Source: Rhodosalinus sp041365695
Lineage (GTDB): Bacteria; Pseudomonadota; Alphaproteobacteria; Rhodobacterales; Rhodobacteraceae
Assembly (NCBI RefSeq): GCF_041365695.1
Contig: NZ_JBGFSJ010000004.1
Location: 62,001 to 126,000 of the forward strand
DNA length: 64,000 bases
Direction: 5' to 3'
Both the position numbers and the translations under genes were made by a program. How positions within the stretch are numbered: position 1 is the first letter of the stretch; every line of letters begins with the position of its first letter. The notes beneath the pieces are model-generated. The model searched no databases. It had not been told where the DNA came from and saw only the letters and a program-made list of their open reading frames with translations. Below, piece by piece: positions 33,832 through 43,180 of the stretch.

Positions 33832-34584
33832 ATGGACCTTCGATTCGACGGGCGCACCGCCATCGTCACCGGCGCCGGCCAGGGCATCGGCGCCGCCATC
33901 GCGCAAGAACTCGGCAAGGGCGGCGCCACCGTGGTGCTGGCCGATCTCGACGAGGACCAGGCGGGCGCGGTCGCCGAGGACATCCGCGCGGCGGGCGGCA
34001 CGGCGCTTGCCACGGCGGTGGACGTCGCGCAGGCGGAACAGGTGGAGGCCATGATCGACTTCGCCGTGAAGGAGACCGGCGCGCTGCACCTTCTCGTCAA
34101 CAACGCGGGCATCGGCGGCCCGCGCGCCCCGACCGCCGACTACACGCTCGAGGCCTGGCACGAGGTGATCGGCGTGAACCTGCACGGCGTCTTCTACGGG
34201 ATGAAATACGCGATCCCGAAGATGCTCGAGGCGGGCGGCGGCGCCATCGTGAACATGTCCTCGATCCTGGGCAGCGTGGGTCTGGCCGAATCGCCGGCCT
34301 ATGTCGCCACGAAACACGCGCTCGTCGGGCTTACCCGCAACGCCGCGCTGGAATACTCGGCCAGGGGCGTCCGCGTGAACGCGGTCGGGCCCGGTTTCAT
34401 CGACACGCCGCTTCTGCAGAACCTCGACGAGGAGATGCGCGCGGGCCTGACCGGCCTGCATCCCATCGGGCGCCTCGGCCAACCCGAGGAGGTCGCCGCG
34501 CTCACCGCCTTCCTGCTCTCCGACCGGGCGGGTTTCATCACCGGCAGCTACCACCTCGTGGACGGCGGCTACACCGCGCCCTGA
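33832..34584 (+). CDS. SDR family oxidoreductase
   Basis: Classical short-chain dehydrogenase/reductase of 250 aa. The cofactor motif is TGAGQGIG, and Asp in VLADLDEDQ suggests NAD(H). It also has NNAG, the catalytic Ser in VNMSSILG, the YVATK (YxxxK) pair, and a C-terminal GGYTAP. It resembles glucose 1-dehydrogenase/3-oxoacyl reductase type enzymes. It could supply the beta-hydroxyacyl-CoA dehydrogenase step of the hydroxycinnamate route encoded 5.7 kb upstream, but it is not in that operon and lacks the shared operator. GGGAGA precedes the ATG as ribosome binding site. Confidence 0.9.
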   Translation: MDLRFDGRTAIVTGAGQGIGAAIAQELGKGGATVVLADLDEDQAGAVAEDIRAAGGTALATAVDVAQAEQVEAMIDFAVKETGALHLLVNNAGIGGPRAPTADYTLEAWHEVIGVNLHGVFYGMKYAIPKMLEAGGGAIVNMSSILGSVGLAESPAYVATKHALVGLTRNAALEYSARGVRVNAVGPGFIDTPLLQNLDEEMRAGLTGLHPIGRLGQPEEVAALTAFLLSDRAGFITGSYHLVDGGYTAP

Positions 34585-34603
34585 GCCCGAGGGGCGAATA
34601 ACG

Positions 34604-34638
34604 CCCTGCCCGCGTCGGGAACCGGCTTGCGGGCAGGG
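34604..34638. terminator. 10-bp-stem hairpin between SDR and MFS genes
   Basis: CCCTGCCCGC (34604-34613) and GCGGGCAGGG (34629-34638) form a perfect stem with a 15-nt loop in the 80-bp gap. There is no T-tract, so it may attenuate or stop transcription by another route, or stabilise the 3' end of the SDR message. Confidence 0.45.
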
Positions 34639-34664
34639 CCGGGGCTGTCAGGGTAGGGCGCGTC

Positions 34665-35930
34665 ATGCGCATGCTCCTGTCCTTCGCCGCCCTCTACCTG
34701 TCGGTCATCCTGCTGCAGCTTTCCTCGGGGGCGGTGGCGCCGCTCGACGCGCTGTCGGGCCTATCGCTCGACTTCACGACAGAGCAGATCGGCCTTCTGG
34801 GCTCGGCGCATTTCGCGGGTTTCTTCATCGGCTGCTGGTGGGCGCCGCGCCTCATGGGCAGCGTCGGCCATTCCCGCGCCTTCGCCGCCTTCACCGCCGC
34901 GGGCGCCATCGGCATCCTGCTGCACATGATGGTGATCGACGCGACCGCCTGGGCGCTGATGCGCGTGGCGCAGGGCATGTGCGTCGCGGGCTGCTACACG
35001 GTGATCGAGGCGTGGATCCAGGCCAAGGTCACCAACGCCACCCGGGGGCGCACCATGGGCGCCTACCGCGTGGCCGACATGGGCGCCTCCCTCGCCGCGC
35101 AGCTGATGATCGGCGTGCTGGAGCCGGCCTCCTACGTCTCCTACAACATCCTCGCGCTGATGTGCTGCGCGGCGCTTCTGCCGCTCACGCTGACCACCGC
35201 CAGCCCGCCCGAGACGCCCTCGGCGCCGCGCCTGCGGCCGCGCCTCGCCGTCGCGATATCGCCGCTCGCGGTGGCGGGCGTGCTGGTGGCCGCGGTCTCG
35301 AGCGCGGCGTTCCGGATGGTGGGGCCGGTCTACGGCCGCCAGGTCGGGCTCGAGACCGACCAGATCGCCTATTTCCTCGCAGCCTTCGTGGCCGGCGGCG
35401 CGCTCGCGCAGTATCCCGTGGGCTGGATGGCCGACAAGATCGACCGGCGCTGGGTGCTGATCTGGCTTTCGGTAGCGGCGATCGTCAGTTGCGGCGTCAC
35501 CGGGATGACGCAGGGGACAGGCACCCTGGGCATCCTGCTCACGGCCGGCTTCTTCGGCCTCACGACGTTTCCGATCTACTCGGTCGCCGCCTCCCACGCG
35601 CACGACTTCGCCGCGAGCGACCAGCGCGTGGAGCTTTCGGCCGCGCTCATGTTCTGGTTCGCCGTGGGCGGCATCGCCGCGCCCTGGCTCTCCGCTGCGC
35701 TCATCGAGGGTTTCGGGCCCGGCGCGCTTTTCGCGATGATCGCCGCGGCGCACGCGATCCTCGTCGTCTTCGGCCTCGTGCGGATGCGCGCGCGCCCCGT
35801 GGCCCTGCACCGCACGCCCTATGTCTGGGCGCCGCGCACCTCCTTCACCGTGGGCCGGCTGATGGCGGCGATCCGCGAAGGCGCCGGCAACGGCCGGCGC
35901 GGCGGGGACGGGCCGGACGAGAGGCGCTAG
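34665..35930 (+). CDS. MFS transporter (YcaD-like)
   Basis: A 421-residue major facilitator with 12 predicted membrane helices in two halves separated by a short basic loop near residue 190 (SAPRLRPRLAV). The loop 2-3 signature is degenerate (CWWAPRLMGSVGHSRAF). The second-half counterpart is GWMADKIDRRWVL. The C-terminus has a long cytoplasmic tail with YVWAPRTSFTVGRLM. The layout resembles the YcaD group of unknown substrate. It precedes metG by 57 bp and is not linked to it in function as far as can be seen. Confidence 0.85.
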   Translation: MRMLLSFAALYLSVILLQLSSGAVAPLDALSGLSLDFTTEQIGLLGSAHFAGFFIGCWWAPRLMGSVGHSRAFAAFTAAGAIGILLHMMVIDATAWALMRVAQGMCVAGCYTVIEAWIQAKVTNATRGRTMGAYRVADMGASLAAQLMIGVLEPASYVSYNILALMCCAALLPLTLTTASPPETPSAPRLRPRLAVAISPLAVAGVLVAAVSSAAFRMVGPVYGRQVGLETDQIAYFLAAFVAGGALAQYPVGWMADKIDRRWVLIWLSVAAIVSCGVTGMTQGTGTLGILLTAGFFGLTTFPIYSVAASHAHDFAASDQRVELSAALMFWFAVGGIAAPWLSAALIEGFGPGALFAMIAAAHAILVVFGLVRMRARPVALHRTPYVWAPRTSFTVGRLMAAIREGAGNGRRGGDGPDERR

Positions 35931-35987
35931 CACCCTGACCGAGCTTGCGTTATGGGGGCGCGGCACAACGGCACTCGAAGGCGGCAG

Positions 35988-37706
35988 ATGGCACGGCACC
36001 TGATTACCTCGGCGATCCCCTACATCAACGGCGTGAAGCACTTGGGCAACCTCGTTGGCTCCCAGCTGCCCGCCGATCTCTACGCGCGCTACCTGCGCGC
36101 GCGGGGCCACGAGGTGCTGTTTCTCTGCGCCACGGACGAGCACGGCACCCCCGCCGAGCTCGCCGCCGCGAAGGCCGGCAAGGCGGTTGCCGAATATTGC
36201 GCCGAGATGCACCGTGTCCAGGCCGACCTGGCCGCCGGTTTCCGCCTGTCCTTCGACCATTTCGGGCGCTCCTCGTCGGATCACAACCGGCGGCTGACGC
36301 AGCACCTCGCCGTGAAGCTCTTCGAGGCCGGGCTGATCGAGGAACGGGCCGAACGGCAGGTCTATTCCGTGGCCGACGGCCGCTTCCTGCCCGACCGCTA
36401 CATCGAGGGGACCTGCCCCAACTGCGGCTACGAGAAGGCCCGGGGCGACCAGTGCGAGAACTGCACCAAGCAGCTCGACCCCACCGACCTGATCGAGCCC
36501 CGATCGGCGATCTCGGGAGCGACCGAGCTCGAGGTGCGCGAGACCAAGCACCTCTACCTGCTGCAATCGACGCTCCGCGACCGGCTGGCCCAGTGGATCG
36601 ACGGCAAGCGCGACTGGCCGGTGCTGACCACCTCGATCGCGAAGAAGTGGCTCTTCGACGGCGACGGTCTGCAGGACCGCGGCATCACCCGCGACCTCGA
36701 CTGGGGGATCCCCGCGCAGTTCGAGGGCGCGCCATGGTCGGGCATGGAGGGCAAGGTCTTCTACGTCTGGTTCGACGCGCCCATCGAATACATCGCCTGC
36801 GCGGCCGAATGGGCCGAGGCGACCGGCCGGTCGGATGCCGACTGGGAACGCTGGTGGCGCACCGACAAGGGCGCAGAGGACGTGCGCTACACCCAGTTCA
36901 TGGGCAAGGACAACGTGCCCTTCCACACGCTGAGCTTTCCCGCCACGCTGATCGGCTCCGGCGAGCCGTGGAAGCTCGTCGATTACATCAAGAGCTTCAA
37001 CTACCTGAACTACGACGGCGGCCAGTTCTCCACCAGCCAGGGCCGGGGCGTGTTCATGGACGACGCGCTCGACCTGCTGCCGGCGGATTACTGGCGCTGG
37101 TGGCTGCTGTCGCACGTTCCCGAGACCTCCGACGCCGAGTTCACCTGGGAAAACTTCCAGCTTTCGGTGAACAAGGACCTCGCGGACGTTCTGGGCAACT
37201 TCGTCTCCCGCGTGACGAAGTTCTGCCGCTCGAAGTTCGGCGAGGCGGTGCCCGAGGGCGGCGCATGGGGCCCGCAGGAGCAGACGCTGGTCGAGGAGCT
37301 GTCCGCAAGGCTCGCCGCCTACGAGCGGCACATGGAAGCGATGGAGATCCGCAAGGCCGCGGCCGAGCTGCGCGCGATCTGGGTGGCCGGCAACGAATAC
37401 CTCCAGGCCGCGGCGCCCTGGGCCGCCTTCAAGGAGGATCCGGCCCGCGCCGCCGTCATCGTGCGCCTCTCCCTCAACCTCGCGCGGCTTTACGCGGTGC
37501 TGTCGGAGCCCTTCATCCCCGACGCCGCCCGGACCCTGCGCGACGCGCTCGGCGCCGAGGACGCGGACTGGCCGACGGATCTCCGCGCGGCGCTCGAGGC
37601 GCTGCCCGCGGGCCACGCGTTCCGCGTGCCGGAAAACCTCTTCGCCAAGATCGACGACGCCCAGCGCGAGGACTGGGCGCAGCGTTTCGCGGGCACGCGC
37701 GGCTGA
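35988..37706 (+). CDS. metG: methionyl-tRNA synthetase
   Basis: Class I aminoacyl-tRNA synthetase of 572 aa. The HIGH motif appears as HLGN in PYINGVKHLGNLVGS. A zinc-binding insertion has CPNC and CENC. The WFDAPIEY and MGKDNVPFHT motifs of MetRS are present. The second signature reads QFSTSQGRGVF in place of KMSKS, as in a MetRS branch with a FSTS form. There is an anticodon-binding helical domain but no C-terminal tRNA-binding extension. The ATG at 35988 starts at MARHLITSAIPYING; the upstream in-frame ATG at 35952 adds 12 residues without homology. Confidence 0.95.
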   Translation: MARHLITSAIPYINGVKHLGNLVGSQLPADLYARYLRARGHEVLFLCATDEHGTPAELAAAKAGKAVAEYCAEMHRVQADLAAGFRLSFDHFGRSSSDHNRRLTQHLAVKLFEAGLIEERAERQVYSVADGRFLPDRYIEGTCPNCGYEKARGDQCENCTKQLDPTDLIEPRSAISGATELEVRETKHLYLLQSTLRDRLAQWIDGKRDWPVLTTSIAKKWLFDGDGLQDRGITRDLDWGIPAQFEGAPWSGMEGKVFYVWFDAPIEYIACAAEWAEATGRSDADWERWWRTDKGAEDVRYTQFMGKDNVPFHTLSFPATLIGSGEPWKLVDYIKSFNYLNYDGGQFSTSQGRGVFMDDALDLLPADYWRWWLLSHVPETSDAEFTWENFQLSVNKDLADVLGNFVSRVTKFCRSKFGEAVPEGGAWGPQEQTLVEELSARLAAYERHMEAMEIRKAAAELRAIWVAGNEYLQAAAPWAAFKEDPARAAVIVRLSLNLARLYAVLSEPFIPDAARTLRDALGAEDADWPTDLRAALEALPAGHAFRVPENLFAKIDDAQREDWAQRFAGTRG

Positions 37707-37904
37707 GGCGCGCGGCGGCCTCCGCTCTGGACCGCCCGCCCCATGCGCCCTATAACCCGCCGCGATGCAGCGCCCGGTTCCGCATAACCGTCGAATTACC
37801 GGCCCGGCGTCCTGACCCTTGGCGGTCGAGGGCGCCGGGACAAAGGCGCATGGGCGCGCCCGCGCCGCCCCGTTCCCGAACACATCCGAGATGAGGACGC
37901 TGCG

Positions 37905-40814
37905 ATGTCCACCGAGACGCTCGACTACAAAGACACGCTGAACCTGCCCGAAACCGAATTCCCGATGCGCGCGGGGCTGCCCAGGCGCGAGCCCGGCTGG
38001 CTCGCCCGCTGGGAGGAGATCGGCATCTACGACCGGCTGCGTGACAAGGCCGAGGGCCGCGCGCCCTTCACGCTGCATGACGGCCCGCCCTACGCCAACG
38101 GGCACCTGCACATCGGCCACGCGCTCAACAAGATCCTGAAGGATTTCGTCGTCCGCTCACAGCAGATGATGGGGCGCGACGCGCGCTACATCCCCGGCTG
38201 GGACTGCCACGGCCTGCCCATCGAGTGGAAGATCGAGGAACGCTACCGCGCCAAGGGCCAGGACAAGGACCAGGTCGATGTCGTGGACTTCCGGCAGGAG
38301 TGCCGCCGCTTCGCCGAGGGCTGGATCGACGTGCAGAGGGACGAGTTCAAGCGCCTCGGCGTAACCGGCAACTGGGCGGCCCCCTACCTCACCATGGACT
38401 TCCACGCCGAGCGCGTGATCGCCGGGGAGTTCATGAAGTTCCTGATGTCGGGCGTGCTCTACCAGGGCTCGAAGCCGGTCATGTGGTCGCCGGTGGAGAA
38501 GACGGCGCTCGCCGAGGCGGAGATCGAGTATCACGACCACAAGAGCCACACGATCTGGGTGCCCTTCGCGGTGCGCGAGCGCGGGCTGGCGCCGGAGGAT
38601 CTGGGCGCGGCGCGTGTCGTGATCTGGACGACGACCCCCTGGACCATCCCCTCCAACCGCGCGGTCGCCTACAATCCGGAGGTCGCCTACGGCCTCTACC
38701 GGGTGGACGCCACGCAGGAGGAGTGCTGGGCCGGCGCGGGCGACACCTACGTTCTCGCCGATGCGCTGGCCGAGGACACCCTCTCGCGCGCCCGCGTGAC
38801 AGGACACACCCGCCTGCGCGACGTGAGCGCGGAGGAACTGGGCGCACTCACCCTCGCCCATCCCTTCGCCGGTCTCGAAGGCGCGGAGGGCTTCTGGGAC
38901 TACGACGTGCCGATGATCGCCGAGGATTACGTGACCGACGATCAGGGCACCGGCTTCGTGCACACCGCGCCCAGCCACGGCGCGGACGACTACGACGCCT
39001 TCGCGCGGCGCGGCTGGCTCGACCGGATGACGCACAACGTGGGCGAGGCGAGTGAATTCCGCGAGCACGTCCCCTTCTTCGCGGGGCTGCGCGTCTTCGA
39101 CGAGAAGGGCCGCGAGGGCAAGGCCAACGCGGCGGTGATCGAGAAGCTGGTGGAGGCCGGCGGGCTGATCGCCCGCGGCCGGCAGGCGCATTCCTACCCC
39201 CATTCCTGGCGCTCCAAGGCGCCGGTGATCTTCCGCAACACGCCGCAGTGGTTCGCCGCCATCGACCGCCCCGTGGGCGACGGGCAGGACGATTACGGCG
39301 AGACGATCCGGGCCCGCGCGCTCACCTCGATCGATCGGCTGGTGCAGTGGACGCCGAAGACCGGGCGCAACCGGCTCCACTCCATGATCGAGAACCGCCC
39401 CGACTGGGTGCTCTCGCGCCAGCGCGCCTGGGGCGTGCCGCTCACGGCCTTCACGAAAAAGGGCGCACTGCCCACCGACCCGGACTTCCTTTTGAAGGAC
39501 GAGCCGGTCAACGCCCGCATCCTCGCGGCCTTCGAGGCCGAGGGCGCGGACGCGTGGTACAAGCCCGGCGCCAAGGAGCGCTTCCTCGGCGACGACCACG
39601 ACCCGGCCGAGTGGGAGAAGGTGGACGACATCCTCGACGTCTGGTTCGATTCCGGCTCCACCCACGCCTTCGTTCTGCGCGACCGGGCGGACGGCAGCGC
39701 CGACGGGCTGGCCGACCTCTACCTCGAGGGCACGGACCAGCACCGCGGCTGGTTCCACTCCTCCATGCTCCAGGCCTGCGGCACCATCGGCCGCGCCCCC
39801 TATCGCGGCGTTCTGACCCACGGGTTCACGCTCGACGAGAAGGGCAACAAGATGTCCAAGTCGCTCGGCAACACCGTGGCGCCAGAGGACGTGACGAAGC
39901 AGTATGGCGCCGACATCCTGCGGCTCTGGGTGGCGCAATCCGACTACACGGGCGACCTGCGCATCGGCCCCGAGATCCTGAAGGGCGTGGCCGACAGCTA
40001 TCGCCGGCTGCGCAACACGATGCGCTTTCTGCTGGGCAACGTGGCGCATTTCACCGAGGCCGACCGCACCGACCCCGCCGACATGCCCGAGCTGGAGCGC
40101 TGGGTGCTGCACCGGCTGGCGGAGCTCGACGCCACCGTGCGCGAGGGCTATGCCGCCTACGACTTCCAGGGCGTTTTCCAGGCGGTCTTCAACTTCTGCA
40201 CGGTGGAGCTCTCGGCCTTCTACTTCGACATCCGCAAGGACGCGCTCTATTGCGACGGGGACACGCCCCGCCGCCGCGCCGCGCGCACGGTGCTCGACCT
40301 GCTGTTCCACCGGCTGACCACCTGGCTCGCGCCGGTGCTCGTCTTCACGATGGAGGAGGTCTGGCTGGAGCGATTCCCGGGCGAGCGCTCCTCCGTCCAC
40401 CTCGAGGACATGCCCGAAACGCCCGCGGCGTGGCGCGACGAGGCGCTCGCCGCGAAATGGGCGAGGGTCCGCCGCGCCCGCCGCGTGGTGACAGCGGCGC
40501 TGGAGGTCAAGCGCACCGAGAAGGCGATCGGTGCCAGCCTCGAGGCCGCGCCGGTGGTGCATGTCGAGGACGCGGAGATGCTGGCCGCGCTTCGCGAGGT
40601 CGCCTTCGACGACATCTGCATCACCTCGGATGTGCAACTCACCGCCGACGCGATGCCGCAGGAAGCGTTCCGGCTTCCGGACGCGCCGGGCATCGGCGTC
40701 GTGTTCGAGCGCGCCGAGGGAGAGAAGTGCGAACGCTGCTGGAAGATCCTGCCCGACGTGGGCAGCCACGCGCATCCGGGCGTCTGCGCGCGCTGCGACG
40801 CAGCCCTCGGCTAG
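37905..40814 (+). CDS. ileS: isoleucyl-tRNA synthetase
   Basis: Class I synthetase of 969 aa. The HIGH motif is in PYANGHLHIGHALNK, the CP1 editing domain starts with VIWTTTPWTIPSN, and KMSKS is in KGNKMSKSLGN. A C-terminal zinc finger has CERCW and CARCD, which marks the bacterial (mupirocin-sensitive) IleRS type. The length is normal. The start ATG lies 198 bp after metG; that gap is GC-rich with inverted repeats around 37798-37840, but I cannot assign a promoter there. Confidence 0.97.
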   Translation: MSTETLDYKDTLNLPETEFPMRAGLPRREPGWLARWEEIGIYDRLRDKAEGRAPFTLHDGPPYANGHLHIGHALNKILKDFVVRSQQMMGRDARYIPGWDCHGLPIEWKIEERYRAKGQDKDQVDVVDFRQECRRFAEGWIDVQRDEFKRLGVTGNWAAPYLTMDFHAERVIAGEFMKFLMSGVLYQGSKPVMWSPVEKTALAEAEIEYHDHKSHTIWVPFAVRERGLAPEDLGAARVVIWTTTPWTIPSNRAVAYNPEVAYGLYRVDATQEECWAGAGDTYVLADALAEDTLSRARVTGHTRLRDVSAEELGALTLAHPFAGLEGAEGFWDYDVPMIAEDYVTDDQGTGFVHTAPSHGADDYDAFARRGWLDRMTHNVGEASEFREHVPFFAGLRVFDEKGREGKANAAVIEKLVEAGGLIARGRQAHSYPHSWRSKAPVIFRNTPQWFAAIDRPVGDGQDDYGETIRARALTSIDRLVQWTPKTGRNRLHSMIENRPDWVLSRQRAWGVPLTAFTKKGALPTDPDFLLKDEPVNARILAAFEAEGADAWYKPGAKERFLGDDHDPAEWEKVDDILDVWFDSGSTHAFVLRDRADGSADGLADLYLEGTDQHRGWFHSSMLQACGTIGRAPYRGVLTHGFTLDEKGNKMSKSLGNTVAPEDVTKQYGADILRLWVAQSDYTGDLRIGPEILKGVADSYRRLRNTMRFLLGNVAHFTEADRTDPADMPELERWVLHRLAELDATVREGYAAYDFQGVFQAVFNFCTVELSAFYFDIRKDALYCDGDTPRRRAARTVLDLLFHRLTTWLAPVLVFTMEEVWLERFPGERSSVHLEDMPETPAAWRDEALAAKWARVRRARRVVTAALEVKRTEKAIGASLEAAPVVHVEDAEMLAALREVAFDDICITSDVQLTADAMPQEAFRLPDAPGIGVVFERAEGEKCERCWKILPDVGSHAHPGVCARCDAALG

Positions 40815-40963
40815 GACGGCGGACGTTCGGAAATGCACGGTCTGCGGCACTCCCGAGCGTTCGGGGCACGGCGCCAGGCGTGTCGCGGATCTCCCGTCGC
40901 CTCGTTCATGCCCGGACCGGGCCCTGCGATCCCTGCGAGGGGCGCCGGCGCGGCGCCGTGCGC

Positions 40964-41206
40964 GTGAGCGACGCCGAGATCGCCGCGGCACTCATGCGCC
41001 TTGCACGGGCGCGCGGTCCGGGCAACAGCTTCTGCCCGTCCGAGGCTGCCCGCGCGCTCGGCCCGGACTGGCGGCCGCTCATGCCGGAGGTGCGGCGCGT
41101 CGCGGCATCCCTGCCGCTGAAGGCCACGCAGAAGGGGCGTGCCGTGGATCCCACGACCGCCCGCGGCCCGATACGGTTCTCGCTGAAGGAGGAGGCGGCG
41201 GACTAG
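40964..41206 (+). CDS. DUF3253 domain protein
   Basis: An 80-residue protein. The DUF3253 pattern is clear: SDAEIAAALMRLARARGPGN, FCPSEAARALGPDWRPLMPEVR, KGRAVDPTTARGPIRF. DUF3253 looks like a small winged-helix protein of unknown function. The GTG at 40964 was chosen because the domain starts right after it. Upstream in the same frame is a CDPC motif, and in another frame a CTVCG motif, which may be remnants of a longer N-terminus. Its stop overlaps that of the convergent EcsC gene in CTAG. Confidence 0.75.
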   Translation: MSDAEIAAALMRLARARGPGNSFCPSEAARALGPDWRPLMPEVRRVAASLPLKATQKGRAVDPTTARGPIRFSLKEEAAD

Positions 41207-41952
41207 CGCCGGGGCATGCGGACGCGGAGCTCCTCGGTCAGGAGGGCAGGATCGGCACCCGTCTCTTCCGAAAGCCGCATCAGCCCGAACCGCACCACCG
41301 CGATCTCCTGGTAGTAGCGGGTATAGGCGTAGTTCGTGGCCGCGCCGGCCGCCGCGCCCAGCACCGGAACCGTCTGCGCCGCGAGCTTCTGGCCCAGAAC
41401 CGTGGACAGGCGCGGGGCGATGCGCGCGATCATGCCCCGCACGGTGGCGCCGGTCAGCGTCACCCGCGCGGCGAGGAACCCGGTCTCCGACCCGTCGTCA
41501 TGCGACAGCGGCCCCGCGGCCGAGAACACCTCCAGCGCCTCGCGCCGCACATTCTCGGCGGCCGGGTCGAAGCCCTGCCGATGCGCCTCGGCGAGGATCG
41601 CGCGAAAGAGCACCGTGGTGGTGAAGGGAAGCTCCGCGAGCGCGGTGGGCAACCCGCCGAAGCCGCCCGCGGCCCCCATCGCCGTCGTGATCGAGGTGTT
41701 CATCCACGGGGACTGGTCCGGCATCGCGCGGCGCGATCGCTGCGCGGCCGCGAGCGCGGCGGCGAGCGCGTGGACGGTGGCGCCCTCGAGCTCCTCCTTC
41801 ACGCGGTCGGGCAGGCGTTCGAGCAGGTTTTCGGCCTGCGCGCCCAGAAGGTTCAGAAGGCGCAGCGCGGGCCCGTCGGCACGGGCGTAGCGCTGCGCGA
41901 GCGCATCGAGGCGCGCACCCATCTCGACGGGAACGATGGTCGTGTCGGTCAT
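41203..41952 (-). CDS. EcsC family protein
   Basis: A 249-residue alpha-helical protein of the EcsC family, named after a Bacillus gene next to the Ecs ABC transporter; its biochemical role is unknown. Typical are the Gly/Ala-rich stretch TTAMGAAGGFGGLPTALAELP and the later VPVLGAAAGAATNYAYTRYYQEIA. The ATG at 41952 is chosen because GGAAG lies 6-8 bases upstream; two ATGs further up (41970, 41979) are in frame. Confidence 0.82.
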   Translation of the reverse strand: MTDTTIVPVEMGARLDALAQRYARADGPALRLLNLLGAQAENLLERLPDRVKEELEGATVHALAAALAAAQRSRRAMPDQSPWMNTSITTAMGAAGGFGGLPTALAELPFTTTVLFRAILAEAHRQGFDPAAENVRREALEVFSAAGPLSHDDGSETGFLAARVTLTGATVRGMIARIAPRLSTVLGQKLAAQTVPVLGAAAGAATNYAYTRYYQEIAVVRFGLMRLSEETGADPALLTEELRVRMPRR

Positions 41953-42004
41953 GGCTCGGCTTCCGGTCATGGCCTGCAAGAGATCGGGTCGGAGCGCCGG
42001 TCTT

Positions 42005-42490
42005 TCAAGCGTCCCGGCCCACGCGCCCCCTGACGCCGTCCCAGGCCCCGGAGACGAGCGCGACCCCGAGCACCCGCTCGGGATTGGTGGGCGGCGGCAT
42101 CTCCACGCCGTCGAGCCGGGCGAAGCCGAAGCGTCCGTAATAGGGCACGTCGCCCACGAGGATCACCCGTTCCCAGCCCGCCGCGCGCGCCGCGGCCAGG
42201 CTGTCGGCGATCAGCGCGCCGCCGATCCCCTCGCCCTGGTGGGTGGGATGCACCGCCACCGGGCCCAGAAGCAGCGCGGGCCGCCCGCCCACGCGCACCG
42301 GCCAGTACCGGATCGCGCCGCCGATCGTGCCGTCCTCGTCGCGCGCCACGCGGCAGAGCTCGGCCACCGGCGCCACGCCCTCGCGCAGCCGGTAGGAGGA
42401 AAGCCCCTCGCGCCCCGGACCGAAGGCAAGGTCGTAGAGCGCCTCGACCTCCCACCAATCCCCGGGCTTCTCGCACTCGAGCCGATACAC
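42005..42490 (-). CDS. GNAT family N-acetyltransferase (YhbS-like)
   Basis: A 161-residue acetyltransferase. The acetyl-CoA loop is in LGPVAVHPTHQGEGIGGALI, preceded by the strand GRPALLLG and followed by the VILVGDVPYYGRFGF motif. This motif is characteristic of the YhbS subgroup. The substrate is unknown. It is divergent from the flavin reductase-like gene by 80 bp and lies 52 bp downstream of the EcsC gene start on the same strand. Confidence 0.88.
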   Translation of the reverse strand: MYRLECEKPGDWWEVEALYDLAFGPGREGLSSYRLREGVAPVAELCRVARDEDGTIGGAIRYWPVRVGGRPALLLGPVAVHPTHQGEGIGGALIADSLAAARAAGWERVILVGDVPYYGRFGFARLDGVEMPPPTNPERVLGVALVSGAWDGVRGRVGRDA

Positions 42491-42570
42491 CCCTGCCCCC
42501 GCGCACAGAATTCACGGTGGCGCTGCGCGTAGCACGCGGGTAGCACCGGGGCAAACAGGAGGATCCCGCC

Positions 42571-43176
42571 ATGTTCTACCGTCCCGAGGAGGGCCACGGC
42601 CTGCCCCACAACCCGTTCGGCGCGATCGTCTCGCCCCGTCCCATCGGCTGGATCTCGAGCCGCGACGCGGCGGGCCGTGACAACCTTGCGCCCTACTCGT
42701 TCTTCAACGCGGTGGCCTATGTGCCGCCGCAGGTGATGTTCGCCTCCACCTCCGCCAAGGCCGACCAGGGCGACACCAAGGACAGCGTGGCCAACATCCG
42801 CGAGACCGGCGTCTTCTGCGTGAACATCGTCTCGGACGCGCTGCGCGACGCGATGAACGCCAGCTCGAAGGCGCTGCCCCGCGACGAGGACGAATTCGCC
42901 CATGCCGGGCTCGAGCGGGAGGAATGCCGCACCATCGCCTGCGCCCGCGTGGCCGCCGCGCCCGCCGCGCTCGAATGCCGCTTGACGCAAATCGTCCAGC
43001 TGGAAGGAAAGGCGAACTTCGTCGTATTCGGCGAGGTGACAGGCATTCACCTGCGCGACGCGTGCCTCGTCGACGGGATCTTCGACGTCACGACCTACCG
43101 GCCGCTCGCGCGGCTGGGATACCGCGATTACGCGCGCGTCGAGGAGGTCTTCGCGCTGGCGCGCCCCGACGACTGA
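42571..43176 (+). CDS. flavin reductase-like FMN-binding split-barrel protein
   Basis: A 201-residue protein of the flavin reductase-like family. The FMN-binding region is SPRPIGWISSRDAAGRDNLAPYSFFNAVAYVPP, which is diagnostic for the family's second branch; TKDSVANIRETGVFCVNIV and a late HLRDACLVDGIFDVTTYRPLARLGY follow. No partner monooxygenase is next to it, so the substrate side is unknown. GGAGGA at 42558-42563 is a good ribosome binding site. Confidence 0.88.
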   Translation: MFYRPEEGHGLPHNPFGAIVSPRPIGWISSRDAAGRDNLAPYSFFNAVAYVPPQVMFASTSAKADQGDTKDSVANIRETGVFCVNIVSDALRDAMNASSKALPRDEDEFAHAGLEREECRTIACARVAAAPAALECRLTQIVQLEGKANFVVFGEVTGIHLRDACLVDGIFDVTTYRPLARLGYRDYARVEEVFALARPDD

Positions 43177-43180
43177 GCGC

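Noticed and set aside
37707..37904. A T-box-like or other tRNA-sensing leader before ileS
   Set aside because: The gap has GC-rich inverted repeats but no T-box sequence, and T-box control of ileS is not expected in this lineage.
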